This document shows positions 34,850-46,592 of a stretch of 57,738 nt of DNA, piece by piece. Below the pieces are notes generated by a model. The model did no database searches. It was not told the DNA's origin and was given only the letters and a program-made list of their open reading frames with translations. The position numbers were made by a program, and so were the translations under genes. Source of the DNA: Cercozoa sp. M6MM (lineage: Eukaryota > Endomyxa: Ascetosporea); NCBI GenBank assembly GCA_040357565.1, contig JBDODJ010000072.1. One strand, 5' to 3'. Position 1 is the first letter of the stretch, and every line of letters begins with the position of its first letter.

Positions 34850-35315
34850 ATGGTCTGCCCTCTTCGGATAGTTTTCGTCGTATTGTCAGTCGTGCTAGCG
34901 TGTTTGGCAGTCGTAGGTCTTCTGGGAGACGATACGGACGAACTTTTCTACGGTCAGTTCCTCCAGGTTTGGGCTTGCCCTGCGTGTTGCTGACACAGTG
35001 ATCTGTGCAGACACGCAGCAAGAGACCGACACGAAAAAGAGAAAAAGTTGGCGTGGTGTGTGCCTCGATTTCGCAACAGGACGTTTTCTTTTGCGCGTTT
35101 GGAGGAGATGGCGTGGCGAGCAAGCCGATACGCCAGAACTTAGCACAAGGAGGTGTCCATTCGCTCGTTTCTCCAAATGCGGCATGCCGTCCGATGAACT
35201 GCACAAACACTTGGTAATTCAAACTGACAGCAGCTGCACTTTGTTCAAATCCTGTAGTTCCATGAAGTCAGTCACGGTCACCTGTTGTGAATACTGTAGG
35301 TCAAGGAAGAATTAA
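34850..35315 (+). CDS. Small secreted Cys-containing protein
   Basis: No family is recognised. Exons 34850-34966, 35011-35213 and 35258-35315 sum to 378 nt (125 aa). The first exon is a textbook signal peptide or membrane anchor: MVCPLRIVFVVLSVVLACL, then AVVGLLGDD. The second exon begins with a dibasic, furin-like stretch (TRSKRPTRKREK) and carries Cys at several points (VVCAS, FFCAF, AACRPMNCTNTC). The last exon ends TCCEYCRSRKN. About eight Cys follow the signal, suggesting disulphide bonds. The layout (signal, basic cleavage region, Cys domain) resembles a processed secreted peptide, but that is inference. Confidence 0.55.
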
Positions 35316-35643
35316 GGAAAGCAACGGCGATTTCGCCCTCCCCCGAACTCATTGCGAAACAAAGGAAAGTAGACTGACATAGCACGAGCGAGTGCGTGTC
35401 GCGACGCGGACCATGCGATCGGTACCTGTGCAACGTCGCGACTGACACCCATCGGCGTACTATAGAAGAGCCTCGCGTTTTTTTGTTCAGTTAGCTAATA
35501 ATCGTACAATGTAGACAGTAGGGAGATCGAGAATCAGCTGCTGTCAGTCAAAGATCGATCGAGGAGGTGGTCACCTATTTTCCTGCTTCCCAGTACAATT
35601 TTAAGGAGCTATTCTAAGCTGGGCTGGCTTGGGCTGGTGTAGA
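35316..35643. other. Intergenic region
   Basis: These 328 bp separate two same-strand genes that both begin with a signal peptide. Nothing recognisable was seen. Confidence 0.4.
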
Positions 35644-38600
35644 ATGCGCCTCTGGGCTGCGATCACGCTTATAGTCACAACAGCAGCGATTTGGTACCTT
35701 TTGCTTTTGGCAGTGTCGAGGAGGCAGGGAGGCCTGTCGCGAACTCGTGTAGTGTGCGCGCAAGCTGGGAGCAACCGCTGTCGTCAGAGTGCGTGATAAA
35801 CTGCGATGACCGACATAACACGACATTCACAGTGCAGCAGTTCCGTGCTGCCGTAACAATTGAATGTTGGTGTCTTTGTTTCGTCGATGTGCACTGTTGG
35901 TTGCGTTTTTCAGGAGGATTGCGAGAGTGTACTGAATTGGGGCACATGTGAAATTCCGCAAGATCATGCAGTCTTCAATTTGCGTATTTTTCTCACTGTG
36001 GTTCATTTGCCCCCTGTGTCAACAGTTGGTCTAAATGATAGTGAATCACGTGCCGAACTTGATTTCGGTGAGTGAGGAGCCAGTGCACGTGTTCGGTGAC
36101 TTCGACACAATCGGCGACGTTCATAGAGAGAACAAAGATAACCGCAGAACTGTCACGATGGGTGCACGGAGCGGCTACGGACACATGGTGCTACAGACAC
36201 ATACGGACCTGTCGACCTACATTGTCAACATTGTGGTACACTCCCTTTTATACCTTCTTCAGTCAGTATTATATTTTGCTGTCTCGCTGTCTCGTAGACT
36301 ACAATTGGAGATGTCGAAGTGAGAAACAAGATATACACAGTGAACATTCCTTCCTTACTCTACGGCCGGCTACTGCTCGATGTGCCTCCTGTCCATAGAC
36401 CTAGCATACCACTTAAGATAGATCTGTATGGACAGATGGATGTGATGCACTTGAGCATTGGTTCGGCAGGCACCAACTTCACGATTGGGGTAGAGTGCCC
36501 TCGCTAGAGTCTGTCCTTTCTTTCACATGATGCTTTGGTGGTAGCCAAACTTTGGCTTGGTGCGGCACCTGGCACTCAACATGAGCAGCGTCAAGTCCTT
36601 CACGCTGCACGAGCAGTCACTTTGGTACCTACACTTTCACTTTCCGATAGAGCTATCTCATAGAATTCCAATCCAGGGAAATCACGAGCACGTTCGACAT
36701 TGTACCACCGTCGGAACTATGGTCGCTGACGCTGCACCTCAACGAAGCCAACGCCAACTCGGACACGTTCATCGCGTTCATGCTGGTAAATTCAGGCTAG
36801 TACTAAATCTTGCAATATTCAATTGAAAGCGCGCAGGGCATATTGGATGAAGCGACGCCTGCCGAGGAGTTTCGTTTCACCTTCAATGTACACACCAACA
36901 GACGCATTGTTGCCTCATCTACTCCCTCCTGCTTGCACAGTTGACAATGGACACGACGCAGTGGCCGTGGCACAATACGCCCAAATTCGTCTCTGTTTTT
37001 AGTACGAAATCGACTCATACTTCGTCCTCTCCTCCCCTGAACCTTGTCCTTCCTGACATAGAGGCCTTGGCACGTTTGATCTCGCGAGTGGAAGGCCGCT
37101 TGTTTTTGGAATTCTACTCACCGTATCCGACGGTACTGGCTTTCCTTCCTTTGCTTCGTGCATAGCCTCCCCTTAGGCACGCGAAATGTCTCGAAACTGG
37201 GCGTACTTTTTGCGAGCTCACTTCTACGACCACGTAAGTATTTGTCAAGCGTATGTCTGCGAATCTAAATCTTCTCTGTACTCGTAGATAAAAGACGCGA
37301 AGGCAAAGGATCTGCAGTTGCGAATGGACGGAATGCCCGACGCTGCGTTCGACATGACACACCTCGTGCGACTGAGTTGGTGTGATCCCTTTGCACCGTC
37401 TTGTTGTTTGGGTGGTATCCTTTGTGTGCAACTGCATAGGTTAGACGTTCGACTAATGGAACATCCCAATTTGGTGGTCGATATCAGCGACACCATTAAC
37501 GACAACAACTTCTACCTCAACGCACCCAACGTATAAAGCCTCTGTTTTGCATTGATTCCTCTATTCTTTGCATGCAGTTGGAGAGTGCGCACAATGTATC
37601 GATTGCGCTCACCAGCAAGCGCGGAATGCACCAGTTCCAGAGTATGTGTTTGCTCCTCAAAATAGCCTAGTGCATGTTAATCAAGGACTCGGGACATGTC
37701 TGACCTGAGCAGATGGCACCTGGGGAGTGCATCTAGGTTGGCCACGCTTGCTTCAAGTGAGTTTGTTTATTCGCTGTTTCACCTCGACCTCTCTTGTATT
37801 TAAACGAACAGTACACGCAAGTGGTACACGGAATCGACGGTTTGTGGAACCACGCAGATGAGCGGTGCCGCTTTATGGAGCAGTACTTTTGGTACCGATA
37901 CCTTCTCACTGCATGTACAAAGCGTGTTTGCGCGAAACACGATTATTTTCTGCAGGTACAGACACGCATTATGCACGGGTTGCATTTATCTGTGCCGCGA
38001 GGAGATGTTCCAGCACCCGTACGATCTGAGTGAGCGGGCCAAGATGACATATTTTGACTTCGACACGAGTGTCGTGCTGCACGCGTTGGATGCTCGCGAC
38101 AACGGTGTCAACGTCACTGTGCAGTTCGAGCAAGTCCGTTGTACTTTCCTCGACATAAAACTAGATGAAGTATGCTCTGTGATGCGCAGGACATGCCAGT
38201 GCCACTATTGATCGATGAAATGGAAGGGGTACGCCAGGACGTTACGTTCCACCTATCCTCTGTGTATCCTTGTTTGTTGCACAGTTCGACATCCTTCGCA
38301 TGCTTCCCGACCACCTGAACCGCGACGAACGCTTTCAGGTGTTACTTTCCAACAGGTCTGTAATTTTTAATTCATGTAATTCTGTGCAGTTGTACATGGA
38401 CTGGAAGCACTTGCGAGCGTGGGCTAAGCGCACGAGTCTGCACGGCTTCAACTTCACCGACGTGCAGAACATGCAACACGTCGTCGACAAGTTCGGACAC
38501 ATGGTCCCCCACCCCGTGTTTGTGCGTGCGTGTGTGTGCGTGTGTGCGTGTGTCATTGTCATCAATGTACGTATCATAGATTCCTAATACACTCAATTTG

Positions 38601-40074
38601 ACGTTCCTCTCGCAAGGTACAGATACCCTTTTAGATTTTGTGCCCTGACCCTTGGGTATCTCATGTGCATGCAGGCATCCTGGAGCAGATCCCGGTGTTC
38701 AATCCGAACAACTATACGTGCATGCTGGACACCATTGGTACCATCGGCGACCGCGTCCTTCGTGTTGCCGTACATTGTTCTTTTTCTTGTAGAATTAAAC
38801 CTTTGCTTGAATGTAGTATTTGTCAACACATCGAATAGTACACAAAGGAGCCAGACAAAGTGAGCAACGATACACTGCGCTGCGAGTACTCACATCACGA
38901 GTTGCACCAGCTGGAGCACACGTCCACTGTCACTGTACTATAGTGCTCCCAACGTGTGTGTATCTGACAAAGATCTTTGTGTGTATGCTGATAGATTCAA
39001 GTGCAAATCAAGAATGTGTCATCTGGAGGCGACACCATCAGTGTACACCTTGACTGCTAGTGTCCTTAGTTGGTCTGGGTATCTTCTCCTGTCTGACAAG
39101 AGTAGCTCAATGGTGGAACGTTCTATGGACCATCGCTGCTGCAAGAAGGTTCGGTCGCCTCCGTGCTGTCGATTCAGCAGCATACCAGCACAAACGATAT
39201 CCTCACACTTCGAGTACGTTTTCTCTGCTGCCGGACAAACCAGAGAGGCGAATGTGTAACTTCCTCCGCACAGGTGAAACCACTTGAGATTGGACCGAAA
39301 CTACTCGGTAATTCGAGTGTCGCGTTCGGTCATCGCGACGTCTCTGTTGCAGCGTACGTTGCTCGTATTGGTTTCAGTCGTGTACTTCGACAGAGATATG
39401 CTCCATTGCTCCATATGTAGCGACATCGATCCTGCAGTGTTAAAGGCTCTAACTGCACGCGTATTCGTGCAACAGTCAGACGTAAGTTTGTATTATCCAT
39501 TGCCTGCACTTCTAGTGCATTTTCTGTGGGACTATAGGGCTTCATGTCGAAGCCATTGGTGGTGCAACCGACGGTGTGCTATCGACCCGAGTTTGACGGT
39601 CTGCACAGGGTACTTTGATTCGCTCCCTTTGTGACGCATGAGTCGAGGGCTTTTCCACAGGACATCTGCATCTACCACGTGCACGTTCCAAGACGCACAA
39701 AGTTCGTCATCGTCTCCCTACCTGACCTGTGTATGATACCAAACAACCAACTGCATAAAATCTCTCTCTGTCTTTCCCATTTTTCGTCCGTTGTCTAGTG
39801 ACACTGGTAGAGGATCCGTCAAACGCACTCCGTGTCGAGAAAATGTTGCCATTCAGTGCACCTGTGCGCGTGCCTTTGATCAACTACGTAAAGGTATCAG
39901 TGCCGGTTGCATGGGTGTGCCAGAAGAAGTCAAACCTAAGATTGCTGTCCACAGGAGCCTCCGAAGAAGAACCCTAGTGCGCCGCCTGACACCGCCGGTG
40001 TCTCCATTCCTAACTCTTTTTGCGCGACGTTGTTGTCCGCTTTCGTCCTGCTCCTCCGCGAGGTGGGTCTTTAG
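35644..40074 (+). CDS. Large secreted, probably GPI-anchored or single-pass surface protein
   Basis: No family is recognised. It has more than 20 short exons, nearly all with phases that agree; the first are 35644-35693, 35753-35852, 35914-35983 and 36042-36235. The N terminus MRLWAAITLIVTTAAIC is a signal peptide. The body is long, with several NxT/NxS sites (HNTTF, GTNFT, NVTV, HNVSI) and scattered Cys. Segments read as beta-rich (SLYGQ-like, PSELWSLTLHLNEANANSD, KNVSSGGDTISLNGGTF). The C terminus is a Pro-rich linker and a hydrophobic end (SFCATLLSAFVLLL) four to six residues before the stop at 40072-40074, as in GPI signals or a tail anchor. Exons near 36990-37130 and the junction near 38520-38675 are the least certain parts. 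Confidence 0.55.
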
Positions 40075-40287
40075 CTGGAGGCTGCACTGGTGGTAGTGCA
40101 CTTCACTTCAGATTAATACGGTAGTTTTTCTTAACTTGCTTAAGCCTTTCCCTTTCGAGGGAGTACGGTGCCTCCACCCGTTGAGTTCGGTCGTTACTTT
40201 ACTGAACAGCTATTCTAGAACAATGAAGTTACTGTACGAAAGCATTCTTGCGGGGAACCCACAGTGAGCGAAGAATTGAAACTGAGT

Positions 40288-42509
40288 TTAATAGAGGTCG
40301 CTAGTGACGCTTGAATCGTCGTGCATGGCCTCGAGCAGCTCAATCACCGCGCTCACAGCGTCGACAGTCTGCGCGCTGAGACGAAGCCACTGCCGGTCGC
40401 CATCCTTCTCGTGGTCAGCTACACTCGAGTTAGAAGATTCCGTACTGGCAGAAACTGAGCGTAAATCCTCGATCGCACGCAATATGTGCCTCCACACATT
40501 TGCAGGCTGACCCAGCTCTGCTGCAATCGCTTCGCCTGCAGTTCAAGATTAAATTAGTTCACGGGGAGGCAGCACACAACGTGAACTGACCGAAAAAGCG
40601 AGAGCGCGTTTGGAGCATGGTTTCGCTTTCAGGTGCCACGAGCGAGCAGAAGCCGTGCAGCGCGGCCACGGCAGCACGCGCTTCGATGCCTTCGCACAGG
40701 TCACGCGCCAGACCGAAACGGCCCAGTGGCAGGTCAATCACGGTGGCGCCGCTACCCGAGAGAGCGCCGTGGAAACGACACGCTCCACCGACGTCGATCA
40801 TCACTGGCGAGTTGTCCCAGTCGGCACGCACGTTCTTTGGATTGAAGTCGCAAAAGAACCACTGCGCAAGTAAGATTCTGAGGGAAACCGAGCAATGTTA
40901 ACGCAACCGCAAGGTGACATACACCACACTGACGAAGCTGCGCGGCCAGACACACCATCCGAGTGGCCTGTTAGCAAAGTCACATACAGTGTCGCAAGTC
41001 GGAACACACTGTCAGTGGAGCTACCGCCATGTGACGTTCGTAGACGTTGTGGTCTGCAGTCATATTTCCATTCACAAACTCGGCGGATACACTGTGTTGT
41101 TACTGTACCTTTGGGTCGCAGCGGAGGGTACCACCTGGAGACACATGCAGTAATTTACTTATGCACTATAGCGCACAAGCATGCGAGTGCCTTGAATTAC
41201 CTCTGCACCAGCGCAATACGGTTGAGACTGGCCAAAGAGCAGGCGTCACGCGTCAGCGAGGCCAAAGCGATCGTGTCGACGACGCCTACGTCGAAGAGCT
41301 GCGCGATTTTTGCTCTGTCCTCGTCCGGTTGGTAAAGTGTACATATTCTGTACAGCGAAACAAACTTGCAAGTACCCATGTCCATCCAACGCTTTTCGCA
41401 CGGCCAGTTCATCGATCGTGGCAGCAATCTGAGCGAGGTAAGGTTACATTTTCTATCCCTGAGTCTTCTCACCCGGAATAGGACAGGACCGTACAGCGTG
41501 TGCGGCAAAGTGCTCCTCCGACATGTGCAATGCTGTGCATAATAGATATCTAACTAGCTAATATGAAACAAATACCCCTTCCGCCCATGTCATGGAAGAC
41601 TTCGTCGGGTCGACTTCGCGCCAAAAAGACCTGGGAATACTGGAGTCTGTTGTTCGCACAATGAACTTCAGTTGAGAAGGTTAAACTCACCTTCAGTGCA
41701 GCCACGTGTCTTTCGCCATCAGCATCAACGTAGATACCGATAAAGACGTCTGCCTCACCCCCTCGAGTCGGTGTGCGTTGCCCCAGCAGGAAGCACGGCT
41801 GCTCAACGGGGTGTGTCAACGTTCCAACGCGAATCGGCTTCAACAACGAGTTCCAGTGCGCATTGTCAACTTGGAAAATCTCGCTTTCTATCCGATCGAA
41901 GTGTCAGTTGAGAACCACAAAGCACCCAGTGCGAATGTGAAAGTACCATCCTGGTGCGATGTGACTGGAGTGGAAGAAACGTGCAGTTGACCAAAAGTCG
42001 GGTGCGATTGTGCGCGCGGAAGACTGAGTGTGGAGATACGCACGGCGTTTTGCCTAGCGACTCCAAGTTGCTGACACACGCGCATGGCAAAAGCTGCGTC
42101 GTGCGTGCCCGAGCACAGCAGCGGCACCTGCGAACACGAAGACGAACTTTCTTCGTCGTCCTGCTGACTGGTCTGCACTGGCGTAGATAGCAACAGCAGT
42201 GTCGACGTTGCACTACGGGGAGAATCGTACAAATTGGATAAATAAACGTGTACGAGTACTGATTATACGATATACGGGTATTGATGGATGCACGTAAGTA
42301 CACGTGTACACGCAAAAGTGCAACGTGGTACAAAAGGAAATGTGCTAGAAGCACCTGGTGTAGTGCGGCAATGCCACGCGCAGGAAGCGCCCTTGCAGTT
42401 TGGCCTCTGCAAGCCGTGCCACAAGATCGCGGTGATCGTGAAGACTCCTGACAGTGCTTGCATGCGAATCGCCATAGGCAAGAGAGGCGGTCAACTGGCA
42501 TGGTTGCAT
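40288..42509 (-). CDS. Divergent protein kinase-like protein
   Basis: Twelve exons fit: 42355-42509, 41947-42212, 41691-41887, 41576-41630, 41495-41532, 41376-41428, 41201-41314, 41109-41134, 41025-41053, 40908-40967, 40591-40861 and 40288-40535 (1,512 nt, 503 aa). A kinase-like order can be read: an ADVFIGIYVDADGERHVAALK segment with a candidate ATP-site Lys, a helical exon with Glu, then WFFCDFNPKNVRADWDNSP followed by VMIDVGGACRF. These could stand for the HRD-N and DFG elements, with CDFNPKN supplying Asp and Asn and DVG replacing DFG. This is reminiscent of atypical kinases such as the FAM69/DIPK type. No signal peptide is evident at the chosen start, which follows an in-frame stop. Aminoglycoside-phosphotransferase-like or pseudokinase status cannot be excluded. 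Confidence 0.5.
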
Positions 42510-42686
42510 TGATATTGGAGCTCAGGGATCGAGTGCTTTGTGTTGCAGCTCGTGTGCTTGTGACACTCGCACTGTGTCGATGCCGAAACAGCCAGGCTTC
42601 GGTCGCTCCGACGCCGCAGTTGACTCGGCGCAGTGTCAGGATCACATGCTTCCACAGTGCCGACTGACACGCCTGTTGCAGGCCGA

Positions 42687-43139
42687 ATGCTCGCGCCAGT
42701 CGCACGCACCATCGACGCAACAGCAACAACTCAATCGCTTGGAGTTGCGACAACTCTCTTGACTGAACGCTCAAAGCACACGCGTCCAGACACCGGTCGC
42801 GCAGCTGCTGGGTCTAAAGTTGCCCAGTTGGAAAACCGAAATTACAGTTTGAAAGGCTTGGTTGGCGCCGTACTTCAAAACAGTCGTGTTGTTTCGACCC
42901 CAAGATCAACCACAATTCCACCGAACGAGTTCTCAACTGCGCTCACAAGTGAACAAAATCCAAGAGACCCACACACCTTAAGCCAGTGTTTGAGTCATGT
43001 TGCCTTTTGGGACGCAGCGATCCAGTCGGCAGGGATTCCTGACGACAGCGTGGCCCAAATGGCTGCCAACCGTGGTCTAGTCAAGTCAGTTAAAGCGAGC
43101 AACTTGCAAGATGCACACTTTATCGTCCGCGTGTACTGA
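42687..43139 (+). CDS. Orphan single-exon gene
   Basis: An intronless 150-aa frame with no recognised family. The N-terminal half is Thr/Ser/Arg-rich and probably disordered. The C-terminal half looks folded (LSQCLSHVAFWDAAIQSAG, then DDSVAQMAANRGLVKSVK). It lies head to head with the kinase-like gene, 177 bp from that gene's start. The frame is open upstream to 42633, so an earlier start is possible. Confidence 0.4.
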   Translation: MLAPVARTIDATATTQSLGVATTLLTERSKHTRPDTGRAAAGSKVAQLENRNYSLKGLVGAVLQNSRVVSTPRSTTIPPNEFSTALTSEQNPRDPHTLSQCLSHVAFWDAAIQSAGIPDDSVAQMAANRGLVKSVKASNLQDAHFIVRVY

Positions 43140-43419
43140 TCACAGAGCAAGAAATTCATTTTGCTCCAACAACTGCCAGCTGCCGACGATTCTTCGAGCC
43201 CCTGGCCAATTTGCTTTGACCGATGAAATCAGGTGGGCACTATTGGGCTCCGGTTGTTACGGTGTAGAAGATTAGCATAGCAGGGGATGCATCGATTGAT
43301 TTTCCGGCTCATTCCGGCTCTCGTACCGTCGACGCCGGAAAACGATCATTGTGTGTCTTCTGTGTGCCCACCTTAAGCACTGCATTGGTGTGCGGCGTCA
43401 CTTTACGTTGAGTGGATCT

Positions 43420-44410
43420 ATGGCTGACAGCGCCCGGATGTCGGAAGAGGACATCACGCTGCCGTCGGTGGCGCCAAAGCCGGAGACGCCGGGTGTTGTC
43501 ACCAGGAGCATGAGGACGCGCAGTCAGAGAAAAACCGCCAACGCGGGCAAGAACAAGGCCGAGACGACCAAGAGCGCTACTAACACCGAGGAGGCTACCA
43601 AGACAAGTTCTGAAGCAAGTGACAGTGTCGGCAGCAAGCGCACGCAGAGCAAGCCCAAGCCGGCCAGATCGGTCTTCAAGAGGTCGCGCAGCGGACAGAA
43701 CTGCAGTGGAAAAAAGTGCGTGTGGCAAAAGCTGCCTTTGGAAGCGCGAATTCGTGACTTGCAGCGACGCTGGGTGTGCTGGACACCGTACCATATCCAA
43801 TTGAGCTATACTGCCCTGTTGTGACAAGTCTGTTGTGGGTACATCGTTGTGTTTATGCCGTGCAGGCAAGTGGGTGACGTGATAGCCGGTCAAACTGACG
43901 GTTGGTACCTCTGTCGCGTCCTAGAGGTCAAAGCGGTGCCACTTTCGACCGAAACACTCTGTCCGAGGGAGTCAGGCAACGACTCGCTGATTGAGAAGGA
44001 CATGGCGGCCGCTGCATCGCAGCAGTTCTTTCTCCGCGTGGATTGGCTCGGTATCTCCGCTTCTCCTTTATTCGTTTTCTTTCTCGTTTCCTCTCACTCT
44101 GTACTGTACTATGTTTCTACTTGATTTGTTACAGGTTTCAACACGCGTCCCACCTGGGTATCCAAGGAAAAGGCGAGCATCTTGCCGCCTGTGCTGCCGC
44201 TGCTTCAGCTGCGCGATCAAGTCCTTGCTGCCCTGGAGGCCTACGAGAATGCATCCCAGTCGTAATTTGGATTTAGCTATTTTAGTATGCTTTGATTGCG
44301 CATTGTTATTGTGGTGTTGCTGCAGCAAGAACAAGGAAGAGCGCAAGAAGCTCGCGTCTAGCCTCAGGAGAGCGCGCAACCTGTGCAAGACTGAGCTCAG
44401 GTAGACTATC

Positions 44411-44483
<73 letters not shown>

Positions 44484-46592
44484 ACACACACACACACACA
44501 CACATACACAGTGATAAGTTTGTCGTACTATCGTGTGCAGTTCGCTGTTGACTGAGGAGGAACAACGGGTGTGTCTGGGCGCTCCAAGGCCTTTCGCAGT
44601 CGTCGAATTGTTTGAAACGGTGCCTCTAATCATCGCCAATCGCTGCTCTTTGTTTAACTCCCTGTCCTTTTGAGTAGCCATGTCTAGAATCCAACATTGA
44701 CGTAGCACGCAGCACCGAGGGTTACTCTGCCGGCCTTTCTTGGTGTGTTTTCTAATTTGCTTTACTGTGCTGTAGGCGAGGAGGGAAGGATGGGAGGTAT
44801 TGCTGCCTGAACACTTAGGTACCCGAACACCCAATGGGACGCCTTGTTCAAGCAAGCACTCCGACTCGTCAAGCTCAAGCGAGGTGGCCTCAACGGGAAG
44901 AATCGTTCCGCTCGTCGGTCTGTGCCCAAGGCAGAGGGCACGGTACCTTAACGCTTTCATCTATATCCTTCTTCGTTATCCTTCACGTGTTATTTTTTAT
45001 CATTTTCTATGATGCTTCACTTTCTCAGGAGACACAAGAGTCTGAACAGTCTGAGATGGCGGTAAACATACTTTGCTCTCTGCCTTCCCTCCCGGATTAT
45101 TTATCTTCATAGCGAACGGCGACGCCTTCACCGAGAGAGCTGACGCCGGAAGAGCGGCAGATTGAGAAGGGGGACTTAACCGAGGCGTTTGAGTTCTGCA
45201 GCACCAAGCTTTTGCACTACAGCATGGTACCTTTTATATTTATCCCCCCCCCCCCCCACCCCCGACTACCCTAGTGAATTCTTTTGGTGGCAGGACGAGG
45301 TTCTGGATCTCTGGACGCGCAAGCGAAAGGAGGACGAAGGAATGCTCGGCAACTCGGCTGCCTGGGTTTTTGGCGACGTGCTGAACCAGTGTCCCGACTA
45401 TGCGGATGAGTGCGAGGTACGGGGGAGATGTTGAAGTCCCGCTGATGCCGGTGTATCTTCTTCTGTGTGTGTGTGCAGGAGAAAAGTCCGCCGCGAACGA
45501 TAGACTTGCCGCCGCCGCCGTTTTCTGTGGTGCAGCACGTGGGCAAGATGCTGCGCGACCTGGCTGCGCATGCTTGGCGGCATGGCTGCTCGGTGCTCAC
45601 GGCGACCGACTATGAGCTGCTGCTGCGCATCTTGCCGCACGTCGAGGAGGCCCGAAAGCAGCCGTCGCGACAGCAGGCAGACCAGTCGGCCGGCGCCAAG
45701 AGCACCGAGCGTACCGACAGCACTGACGGAAGTACCAGTGGTACCACGCGTGACACATCCAGTGTCGAGTTTGAGTACGAGGATGCCAAGGAGTCTGCTC
45801 CGTCTCCCGTACTGTTACTGTGCTGTTATGATGTTGTGTGTACTGTGCTTATATGCGTATTGTGTGATGTACAGGCCTTAACTGAGATACCCGTCGGATT
45901 CACTGAGAAGCGTCCAGTGCCGCGACACATGTCACAGCTCCTGACCTTCCGGCACCTGATGCGCCTAATCGCACTGCTGCCGCGCCTGTACCGCAAGGGC
46001 GAGTTGCGCATCTCCATCCTCGCGTCCTACGCCATTGATGCTGCGCTGTGCGATCTGATTCGGTGCCCTTTGCCTTGCCACCTGCCATGTTCCATAGGTA
46101 CATGACATGTGTAACACCAGGTTCATGGAACGCGAGCTCAATGGATGCAGCATCGAGATGCAACTCGACGCGTGCCTGCGTGTCAAGCCAGGCCAAGCTG
46201 TGACGGACTGGCTCATCAACCCGAGTCGTCGTGACGTGCGCAAGGACGGCACCTCACGCTGCCAGTCGCTCTTCCGTGCCTTGATGTTGCGCGCCTTTGG
46301 TCCCCTCCCCGGCTCCCGTGCCGTCAAGCGAACCTCGGCCGCCAAGCTGGCCCGACTTATGGACGACGCGCCAGAGTTTCGCCAGGAGAGCGCGGACAGA
46401 CTGGAGAACGCGCAAGATGACGCGAACCACGACTGGCACTCGCAACCTGCGCAGGTCGCAGGTGCCAGTGCCGACGACCAGAACAGCACCGTGCAGACCA
46501 TCGCCAGCTCGGGTGTTGACTCAGAGGCCATCAACACTGTCGGTGCCGCCGCGACTCATGACGCTGCCGCCGGTACCTCCGAGCTGGATTAA
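43420..46592 (+). CDS. Basic nuclear-type protein with Tudor/chromo-like segment
   Basis: Twelve exons fit: 43420-43775, 43866-44050, 44135-44261, 44326-44400, 44541-44570, 44819-44942, 45029-45061, 45113-45226, 45294-45416, 45479-45808, 45875-46062 and 46121-46592 (2,157 nt, 718 aa). The first 110 residues are Lys/Arg/Ser/Thr-rich and nuclear-like. VQVGDVIAGQTDGWYLCRV followed by FFLRVDWLGFNTRPTWV resembles the barrel of Tudor, chromo-barrel or PWWP folds; this match is weak. A helical middle (WDALFKQALRLVKLKRG) and a conserved-looking helical domain (LTFRHLMRLIALLPRLYRK) follow. The C terminus is acidic and low complexity. MRG-domain similarity was considered, but the order of elements does not fit. 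Exon 5 is only 30 nt. Confidence 0.6.
44410..44510. repeat. Compound (CA)n-(CT)n-(CA)n microsatellite
   Basis: The repeat fills most of intron 44401-44540. CA, then CT, then CA blocks adjoin directly. Confidence 0.95.

Noticed and set aside
35694-35713. A 20-nt intron in the surface-protein gene
   Set aside because: A normal intron at 35694-35752 gives the same downstream frame and is far more plausible.
42510-42712. Longer N terminus of the kinase-like gene beginning at 42712
   Set aside because: No donor site gave the phase needed to join it to the next exon, while a Met at 42509 follows an in-frame stop.
41866-42774. A 302-codon minus-strand frame overlapping the kinase-like gene
   Set aside because: The residues look random. 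Another frame with GT-AG introns gives continuous, protein-like sequence and whole-codon sums.
45875-46062. MRG (MSL3/MRG15) domain in the basic nuclear-type protein
   Set aside because: Two segments look similar, but their order is reversed relative to MRG domains and the rest does not align.
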